11,146 bases of DNA. Origin: Planctomycetota bacterium (GTDB lineage Bacteria > Planctomycetota > Phycisphaerae > UBA1845 > PWPN01). The notes beneath the pieces were generated by a model that saw only the letters and a program-made list of their open reading frames with translations, made no database searches and had not been told where the DNA came from. Shown in pieces: positions 5,971-11,146 of this stretch (its first letter is position 1; every line of letters starts with the position of its first letter). The position numbers and the translations under genes were made by a program. Where the stretch lies: assembly GCA_020346805.1 (NCBI GenBank), contig CP070790.1, forward strand, positions 108,371-119,516, written 5' to 3'.

Positions 5971-6134
5971 TCGACTTCGATTTCGACTTTGAAATGCCAT
6001 GCGATATATACAGATGTCAAAGAGCCTCATAGGTAAAAACACATTCGGTGTTTTAGTTAATTCATAAAAAGCGGAACAGGTGGTTGTAAAATATGGTTTG
6101 TACGATTATTTTGGGTATATTTTAGTAGGGAAGA

Positions 6135-6143
6135 TGGTATGAT
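6135..6143 (+). promoter_or_regulatory. Candidate extended -10 promoter of the sensor phosphatase gene
   Basis: TGGTATGAT at 6135-6143 fits an extended -10 element (TGn plus TATGAT). No good -35 box is found at the usual distance, as is allowed for extended -10 promoters. Transcription would start near 6150, giving a leader of about 58 nt before the ATG at 6208. A 7-bp hairpin (AAAACAC/GTGTTTT, 6036-6054) lies upstream. Confidence 0.3.
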
Positions 6144-6207
6144 CATGTTCATATCAGGTAAGATGGATTACAGTTAAATTGCCGATCCGTTGGTGGATGA
6201 CCGTTTT

Positions 6208-8385
6208 ATGAAGATAAGATGGAAACTATTGATATTGCTGTTAGCGATTGCCCTGATTCCTCTGGTGGTGGTTACGGGATTGGTAAATCGAGCAACATAT
6301 CGACTTGGCGACGAAATCGGCACCCAGGCCCGGGAAGGCTTAACCAAAAGAGTTGAGGAGCAATTACTTCAATTCGTTAACACCCAGGCAGCCAGGTTAA
6401 GTGCCGAGGGCAAAGTATTGGGAGCAATATTAAAGCTGCAAGCCCAGGAAGTGGAGCGTTGCCTGGCGCTTGATGAGCCGGAGGAGCGGAAGATTTATTT
6501 TTCCAAAGATTACGATGAGGGTGTTAACATACCAACAAATATGGCAACGTCGGAGCGATATACCCGGATTGTACGGGGAACCAAAGATCAACGCGAACCA
6601 ATACCAATATCATTTAGTGAACAGGTTTTCAAGCTGGCATCTGGTGTTAAACAAGAAAGCGTAGTCGGCGATATCAGGCGCCTGGCGATGATGACGCCTT
6701 TTTTTTGTCAGATTTACCAGGAACATTCTGAATTTTTGTATTGGTTGTATGTGAGTTTGGAAAATGGCGTCCATGCGTGTTATCCGGGTCACGGTGGTTA
6801 TCCGGAGAGTTATGATCATCGCAAGCGTGACTGGTACGTGAGATCAAAGAGTCAAATGCAATTCAGCTGGTCTCCGCCGTATATTGAAGTATCTACCAGA
6901 AAGCCGGTAATAACGGGAACGATACCGGTCTACAGGCCGGATGGTTCGTGGGCGGGATTTGCCTGTATCGATGTAATGGTTTCGGATATTGTAGAAAGAG
7001 GCAAATTGCCAAAGTTCGCAACGTCGTCAGCCAAGATGGTTGCGGTTGTGCCGCCCGCGGAGTTGGATCCTTATAATCCGAAAGAGTTTGATTTGAAGTC
7101 TTTTGATCCTGAAGATTTAGGATTATTCATACTTGCACAGCCCCCCGAAGATCAGCCTACCAATCGTTGGAAAACACCTTTTATGATCACATGGTTAGCG
7201 TCTGACGACGGAGAAGAATTTGTCGCAATGGTCAAAGATATGGTGGTTGGCAAATCTGACGTACGAGAAATGTCATATAAAGGCCGACCGTCATTGTGGG
7301 CTTATGGACCGATGTTGAGTGTAGACGCCTATCTGGTAATTATTGTATCACAGGATGAGGTAATAGCCGATGCGGTGCGGGCCAAAGAGACGGTTATGTC
7401 GCTTACTCACTCCCAACTCAAGATGACGGCATGGATACTGTTAGTGGTTTGTTTGACGATTGCGGTTATCGCATTTATGGGTTCGCGCACGGTAACTGAA
7501 CCGGTGCGTCGTCTTGCAGAAGCGGCCCGTCGGATAGCCTATGGGGATTTTAACGTTGGCGTCAATATTCACACCAAGGACGAACTCGGTCAGTTGAGTC
7601 GGACGTTTAACGAAATGGTACCTCAGTTGCGAGATCGCCTGCGTTTGCGGCAATCGCTATCATTGGCGGTTGAAGTGCAGCAACATTTGCTGCCGGATAA
7701 TCCTCCGCAAATTGAGGGCCTCGATATAGCGGGCAAGAGCATTTACTGCGAGGAAACGGGTGGGGATTATTACGATTTTCTGGAGTTGACGGAATTAAGT
7801 CCACATGAATTGGGGATTGCGGTTGGTGACGTTACGGGTCATGGGATAGCGGCGGCCTTATTGATGACCGGGGCTCGGGCAGTGCTGCGCAGTCGAGCGA
7901 GTCAACCAGGATCTTTATCCGATTTGATGGAAGCCATTAACAAGCATCTTGCCGATGATACACAGGCGAAGAGATTTATGACTCTTTTTTACCTGGTGAT
8001 TGATGGCCAATCCAAAAGTGTTCGTTGGTCTAATGCCGGTCATGATCCAGCAATTGTATATGATTCTGATAGCGATACCTTCAGCGAGTTGGCCGGGGGT
8101 GAAATACCCTTAGGTATTGATATTGATTGTCAATATACAGAATATGGTCCATCAAATCTTGAAACCGGGCAGGTTATTGTCATTGGTACGGATGGGATAT
8201 GGGAAACTCGTAATCCGGGAGATGAAGAGTTTGGCAAGGAGGCATTGTGTGAGATAATTCGCGGGCATGCCAAAGATTCAGCAAATGAAATCAGCCAGGC
8301 AATTACCGATACGCTTGCCGAGTACCGTCAGTCTCGTCCACAAGAAGATGATGTAACCTTGGTGGTTATAAAAATACTTGCCTAA
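6208..8385 (+). CDS. Membrane sensor phosphatase: dCache-HAMP-PP2C (SpoIIE/RsbU type)
   Basis: From ATG 6208 the protein has 725 residues. The TTG at 6190 and GTG at 6193 lack ribosome-binding sites, while the ATG directly precedes a membrane segment (about residues 5-25). An extracytoplasmic sensor region follows to about 400, with a dCache-like motif around RDWY (207-210) and then SPPYIEVSTRKPVITGTIPVY. A second membrane segment (about 407-426) leads to a HAMP domain (SRTVTEPVRRLAEAARRIAYGDF...DELGQLSRTFNEMV). The linker SLAVEVQQHLLP precedes a PP2C-type Ser/Thr phosphatase domain. Its metal-binding and catalytic motifs are GGDYYDF (Asp520), GDVTGHG (Asp541), NAGH (from 609), GTDGIWE (Asp662) and DDVTLVV (Asp714/715), so it looks active. 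In this family the substrate is usually a phosphorylated STAS anti-anti-sigma protein, releasing a sigma factor. No STAS protein, anti-sigma kinase or sigma factor is encoded in the window, so its partner lies elsewhere. It converges with the AsmA-like gene across 101 bp. Confidence 0.93.
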   Translation: MKIRWKLLILLLAIALIPLVVVTGLVNRATYRLGDEIGTQAREGLTKRVEEQLLQFVNTQAARLSAEGKVLGAILKLQAQEVERCLALDEPEERKIYFSKDYDEGVNIPTNMATSERYTRIVRGTKDQREPIPISFSEQVFKLASGVKQESVVGDIRRLAMMTPFFCQIYQEHSEFLYWLYVSLENGVHACYPGHGGYPESYDHRKRDWYVRSKSQMQFSWSPPYIEVSTRKPVITGTIPVYRPDGSWAGFACIDVMVSDIVERGKLPKFATSSAKMVAVVPPAELDPYNPKEFDLKSFDPEDLGLFILAQPPEDQPTNRWKTPFMITWLASDDGEEFVAMVKDMVVGKSDVREMSYKGRPSLWAYGPMLSVDAYLVIIVSQDEVIADAVRAKETVMSLTHSQLKMTAWILLVVCLTIAVIAFMGSRTVTEPVRRLAEAARRIAYGDFNVGVNIHTKDELGQLSRTFNEMVPQLRDRLRLRQSLSLAVEVQQHLLPDNPPQIEGLDIAGKSIYCEETGGDYYDFLELTELSPHELGIAVGDVTGHGIAAALLMTGARAVLRSRASQPGSLSDLMEAINKHLADDTQAKRFMTLFYLVIDGQSKSVRWSNAGHDPAIVYDSDSDTFSELAGGEIPLGIDIDCQYTEYGPSNLETGQVIVIGTDGIWETRNPGDEEFGKEALCEIIRGHAKDSANEISQAITDTLAEYRQSRPQEDDVTLVVIKILA

Positions 8386-8486
8386 CAGCGCGGGATTTAA
8401 AAATCGGTGCGCGTTTATCGTCCAATTTGCTGTTGTTGCTCAAGGTTAAACCGCATCTTCTATGGCGTACAATTATATGCCATATA
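8386..8486. other. Convergent intergenic gap without a clear terminator
   Basis: The 101 bp between the two convergent stop codons hold only a weak 6-bp inverted repeat, TATGGC (8461-8466) with GCCATA (8479-8484), with a 12-nt loop followed by AT-rich sequence. It might act as a poor bidirectional terminator. Read-through from either side would make antisense RNA. Confidence 0.3.
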
Positions 8487-10412
8487 TTATTTGGATTTAT
8501 TCAATTTATTCTTCAGCTTGAAAAGCGGATCTTCTGTTGGTTTCCGATCCTCTTTCTTTTTATCGTCAGCCTGCTTGGGCTTACCGCCCAGCAGGTCGCC
8601 GGCGATGTCTTTTCCTGCTTCCAACGGTTTTTCCATTACCGCGGTACCGTCCACGCCTGCGCCGGGCAAATGCTCACCGGCCAAACCGGTGATTTGTTTG
8701 GCCAGTTCTTTTTTGCCGGCGCTAACCAGGGCGTCGCTGAATTCTTTTCGCATGGCGGGGCCGTCGAACACCAACCGGGGTTCGGATATAGGACCGACGA
8801 GGCGCAAGGTGGTTTCGATATTGTTCAATACCTTCATGGCCTCGGAGGTTACCTTTGGATCCATCCCGAGAACGCCGCCGGCGGACTGGGCCTGCAGGTC
8901 TTTGATTTTCAGTTTGATGGCCAGATCGATGGTGTGGCGGGTAGCCTTACCCTGGATGCTGCCCGAGGCGGTGCCGCCTTGGAAGGAAACGGGATTACTT
9001 TGGTTCATTTTGGCCTGCAATTGTTTTAGGTCTACATCAGCGAAACCGGCTTTGATGGTGGCGCCGTTTTCGGGCGAATCGTAGTGGGATAGAATTTCGA
9101 GGGTGGTGGGTTTATCGTTAGACTTCACTTGTATTCTGATGGGGAGGCCGGCCGCCTCGGGTGCGTCGTTCATGTTATTACAGGCGATTGTGCTGTTTCC
9201 GAACTGCTCGGCAGGGATTTCCACCTTGTCCAACTCGATCTGTCTGACGATTATACGAGGTGTTTTAGAGACAGGTGCCCGGGCCGACAGGTATTCGAGA
9301 TAGCTTTGGGGAACGGGTTTTTCCTGAGTCGCCGGTTTTTTATCTTCGGCAGCTTCCGGCAGCCATTCGCTGATTTGTTTCAGTCGTTCCTTTATTGCCT
9401 GGGCGTCTTTGAAATAGTCATAAAGCAAATTGACATTGGAATCAGGCAGTTGGTATTGAGAAGATTCGAAGGGTTGAGGTTCCTGCGATTCGGTAGTTTT
9501 TGTCAGTACCTTGCCGGCGGTTTCGCGGGGCCGATCGAATCCAACGTTTGACAGGGACAGATTATCAATGACTACTCTGCCGAGCAGCAGGTTCCACAGA
9601 CTCGCTTTGGCAGTAAGTTCTTCGATGGCGACGCTGTTGTTCTGCGGATTTTCGGGATCGGTCACCTGAATGCCGGAGGCGGTAATGTTACCCGATAAAA
9701 CAGCGAGTTCCATCTGGTCGAGATTGACCTCAGCCCCATTAAGCTGGGTCAGGGTATCAGCCGCGTAGTCGGCAGTGAGTTTATCCTGGACCAGGTTTAT
9801 TGCGACGGCGGATACCACCAGGAGAACAACGGCCAATATGACGCCCGCCTTGCGAACTAACTTGGGTTTGCGGGTAAGGACGGACTGAGCGTCCTTGGCA
9901 CTCTTGCTGATAAGTATGCGATCGAGTAAGCGTACCCATTTCTTGCTTCGCCATTTTTTGAATGCTTCTGATCCTTCCTCCAGTTTCAACCACTGTCGGC
10001 GAAAGCTTACTACGGAGCGCGACAATAGCAGTCCAAGCAGCAGACCGATCAACGGCCCGATCAGTGTCGCGCCGGCAACTGAATAGCGGGTGAAGTCGGT
10101 TATGCCGATGATGGGTATCGCGGCAAAGAATCTGAGCAGCGGTGACAGCGCGTCCTGTGTCCAGGCACCGATGTGAAACATAATCGGTGCCGCCGCGTAA
10201 CAGAGCGATTTGCCCAGAGCGGCGCTCAACAGAAAGATGCCGACGTGGATGTTAAGAATGAGGGCAATGGCCAACAGGGCGACGTGTACGCCGTACCAGC
10301 CCGGCGTCAGACCGAACCAAAATCCAAGAGCGGTCGATAGCAGGATCATTACGGGGGCAACTTCGCCTCGGAAGATGGCGAGAAATTTTTTTATTTGAGG
10401 AGGCAGTAACAT
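8487..10412 (-). CDS. Fused TIGR03546/TIGR03545-like membrane and AsmA-like protein
   Basis: A 641-residue inner-membrane protein. Residues 1-140 match my recollection of TIGR03546 (DUF2062-like): a hydrophobic block with 'GFWFGLTPGWYGVHVALLAI', 'LNIHVGIFLLSAALG' and 'GPLIGLLLGLLLSRSVV', probably three to four membrane segments. A basic cytoplasmic stretch (about 138-188) is followed by another membrane segment (about 189-208). Then comes a TIGR03545/AsmA-like periplasmic region: NGAEVNLDQMELAVLSGNITASGIQVTDPENP, IEELTAKASLWNLLLGRVVIDNLSLSNVGF, later GTASGSIQGKATRHTIDLAIKLKIKDLQAQ. The tail (609-641) is Lys/Asp-rich and disordered. In proteobacteria the two families are, to my knowledge, neighbouring separate genes. 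AsmA-like proteins include lipid-transfer bridges (TamB, YhdP), so envelope lipid transport or biogenesis is plausible but unproven. Start: ATG 10412 with AAAGGAG at 10420-10426, 7 nt spacing. It lies 81 bp downstream of the cupin gene, possibly in one operon. Confidence 0.8.
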   Translation of the reverse strand: MLLPPQIKKFLAIFRGEVAPVMILLSTALGFWFGLTPGWYGVHVALLAIALILNIHVGIFLLSAALGKSLCYAAAPIMFHIGAWTQDALSPLLRFFAAIPIIGITDFTRYSVAGATLIGPLIGLLLGLLLSRSVVSFRRQWLKLEEGSEAFKKWRSKKWVRLLDRILISKSAKDAQSVLTRKPKLVRKAGVILAVVLLVVSAVAINLVQDKLTADYAADTLTQLNGAEVNLDQMELAVLSGNITASGIQVTDPENPQNNSVAIEELTAKASLWNLLLGRVVIDNLSLSNVGFDRPRETAGKVLTKTTESQEPQPFESSQYQLPDSNVNLLYDYFKDAQAIKERLKQISEWLPEAAEDKKPATQEKPVPQSYLEYLSARAPVSKTPRIIVRQIELDKVEIPAEQFGNSTIACNNMNDAPEAAGLPIRIQVKSNDKPTTLEILSHYDSPENGATIKAGFADVDLKQLQAKMNQSNPVSFQGGTASGSIQGKATRHTIDLAIKLKIKDLQAQSAGGVLGMDPKVTSEAMKVLNNIETTLRLVGPISEPRLVFDGPAMRKEFSDALVSAGKKELAKQITGLAGEHLPGAGVDGTAVMEKPLEAGKDIAGDLLGGKPKQADDKKKEDRKPTEDPLFKLKNKLNKSK

Positions 10413-10419
10413 GAGAGTT

Positions 10420-10448
10420 CTCCTTTCTGCGTATCACAGGATACGCGG
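10420..10448 (-). promoter_or_regulatory. Hairpin directly abutting the Shine-Dalgarno site of the AsmA-like gene
   Basis: On the - strand CCGCGTATC-CTGT-GATACGCAG (10448 to 10427) forms a 9-bp stem with one G-U pair and a 4-nt loop. The Shine-Dalgarno AAAGGAG (10426 to 10420) begins at the very next base. No U run follows on either strand, so it is not a normal intrinsic terminator. It may shape ribosome access or protect the 5' end of a processed mRNA. Confidence 0.45.
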
Positions 10449-10493
10449 AGAAAATTGAAACAAAGGAAATGAAACCGGCCCTGCTTATTTTAT

Positions 10494-10760
10494 CTATTGT
10501 CCGAAATTATAATGTTTTCGGACATCCTTGTTAATTTTCCAGGTGCATTTCATGCCCTGAGGGAAGACCACCCAGTCGCCGGCACCGAAATCGAACTGCT
10601 GGCCGTCCTCGTTGGTTACGGTTACATCGCCTTCGAGAATCAGGCAGGTTTCCTGCTCGTCATAGGACCAGGGAAACTCGCTGGCCTCCTTGCTCCAAAT
10701 AGGCCAGGATTGGGCCACCTTCTTTTGAGCATCAGTCGGTTTGGATATTTGGGGTTTCAT
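10494..10760 (-). CDS. Small single-domain cupin protein (DUF861/cupin_3 type)
   Basis: An 88-residue soluble protein that is essentially one cupin barrel. The first cupin motif region reads SYDEQETCLILEGDVTVTNEDG and the second FDFGAGDWVVFPQGMKCTWKI, ending in the family-typical VRKHYNFGQ. As is common in this subfamily, the His residues of the classical metal site are mostly replaced, with Glu (QETCLILEG) and Cys (MKCTW) at the corresponding strands. Metal binding and any enzyme activity are therefore uncertain; relatives include the cupin domain of (S)-ureidoglycine aminohydrolase. Start: ATG 10760, preceded on the - strand by GAGAGGATC with about 7 nt spacing. It is the promoter-proximal gene of a possible two-gene unit with the AsmA-like gene 81 bp downstream. 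Confidence 0.88.
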   Translation of the reverse strand: MKPQISKPTDAQKKVAQSWPIWSKEASEFPWSYDEQETCLILEGDVTVTNEDGQQFDFGAGDWVVFPQGMKCTWKINKDVRKHYNFGQ

Positions 10761-10814
10761 GATTTGATCCTCTCTTCAAAATTATGGCCAAAGAGTCACG
10801 GAGGTACGAGATTA

Positions 10815-10843
10815 ATCATAACAACATTTTTTCATTATGCCCA
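10815..10843 (-). promoter_or_regulatory. Candidate promoter of the cupin gene
   Basis: On the - strand TGGGCA (10843-10838, 4 of 6 to TTGACA), 17 bp, then TATGAT (10820-10815, 5 of 6). The -10 is preceded by TGT, making an extended -10 element TGTTATGAT. The leader to the ATG at 10760 would be about 47 nt. Confidence 0.45.
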
Positions 10844-10900
10844 CCTGACAATTTCCTCTGCCTATATCTGCATGGCATATGCTTACTTTAAAAGTATTTT

Positions 10901-10919
10901 CACCACAGAGGACACAGAG
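10901..10919. repeat. CACCACAGAGGACACAGAG dispersed-repeat motif
   Basis: CACCACAGAGGACACAGAG at 10901-10919 is a short motif with internal ACAGAG repetition. It is followed by an imperfect third unit (TACATAGAG, 10920-10928) and lies just past the stop codon of the GxxExxY gene. From memory, variants of this motif (CACCACAGAGACACAGAG...) accompany GxxExxY genes in many environmental bacterial genomes. That association is recollection, not something shown in the window. Confidence 0.55.
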
Positions 10920-10930
10920 TACATAGAGAA

Positions 10931-11146
10931 TTATAGGACAAATCTTTTTATACCATCTTTCAGTTGATGGACGTTAAAGTTTATAATCAAACCTAGGCCC
11001 ATTTTGGCTAGTTTCATATAGGTTAAAATCTGCGCCTCGTGGATTGGCAATACTTTATCAACGCTTTTGAGTTCGACAATAATCTTTTTTTCTACAAGCA
11101 AGTCAACACGATACCCGCAATCAAGATTTATACCCTTATATACTAC
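10931..11146 (-). CDS. GxxExxY-family protein, C-terminal part (start outside window)
   Basis: Reading the - strand from the right edge gives 71 codons ending with TAA at 10931-10933: [20 protein letters not shown], then [40 protein letters not shown] and [11 protein letters not shown]. The G-Y-R-x-D-L-L-V...I-V-E-L-K...H-x-A-Q-x-L-x-Y-(M/L)-K...G-L-L-I-N-F-N pattern is characteristic of the C-terminal half of GxxExxY proteins (about 120-130 residues in full). The D-(x)n-ExK pattern recalls PD-(D/E)XK nuclease folds. Function is unknown; I infer, weakly, a nuclease-like or mobile-element role. No start codon is present because the 5' half lies to the right of the window. Confidence 0.85.
   Translation of the reverse strand, partial: VVYKGINLDCGYRVDLLVEKKIIVELKSVDKVLPIHEAQILTYMKLAKMGLGLIINFNVHQLKDGIKRFVL

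Noticed and set aside
8407..9084. 225- and 200-codon + strand open frames (8407-9084, 8427-9029)
   Set aside because: They are antisense to the AsmA-like gene, whose frame has clear domain structure and a good ribosome-binding site. Their translations look like low-complexity shadows.
10497..10967. 156-codon + strand open frame
   Set aside because: Antisense to the cupin gene, and it crosses the cupin promoter, a dispersed repeat and the end of the GxxExxY gene.

Overview
The window is a bacterial chromosomal segment of moderate GC content with AT-rich intergenic DNA. It most likely comes from the Planctomycetota (Phycisphaerae-like) or a neighbouring PVC-type lineage. This placement is an inference from gene content: FG-GAP proteins, a GntR/LacI-type hybrid sugar regulator, a secreted protein with a C-terminal domain I associate with planctomycete secretomes, a GxxExxY protein beside a 'CACAGAGGACACAGAG' repeat, and intergenic DNA full of short repeats and hairpins. 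No rRNA, tRNA, CRISPR array, transposase or phage gene was seen.

Left part (1-3085): the 3' portion of a large FG-GAP/VCBS beta-propeller gene on the + strand, with an apparent single-base frameshift at the window edge, converges on an AraR-like regulator on the - strand (GntR winged helix plus LacI-type ligand domain). The regulator has a good promoter whose -10 box lies only 6 nt from the start codon, so its mRNA may be leaderless. The adjoining AT-rich region holds several dyads, one resembling the Bacillus AraR operator.

Middle (3086-6207): a 577-bp divergent intergenic region, then an 8-codon leader ORF with its own Shine-Dalgarno sequence that runs into the ribosome-binding site of a secreted 513-residue protein of unknown function. 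A strong intrinsic terminator follows at 5323-5357, with a TTGACA-type promoter just upstream of it. Next comes about 650 bp of hairpins, palindromes, direct repeats and a 16-bp tandem repeat, with no convincing gene.

Right part (6208-11146): a membrane sensor phosphatase (dCache, HAMP, PP2C/SpoIIE) on the + strand converges on a - strand pair. The pair is a cupin gene followed 81 bp later by a fused TIGR03546-TIGR03545-like membrane/AsmA-like protein. The right edge cuts a GxxExxY gene on the - strand that has no start codon inside the window.

No dedicated defence or biosynthetic system is evident. The least explained items are the leader-peptide arrangement, the operator cluster with the leaderless-type promoter, the fused AsmA-like protein, the secreted protein's N-terminal domain, and the intergenic repeat mosaic.
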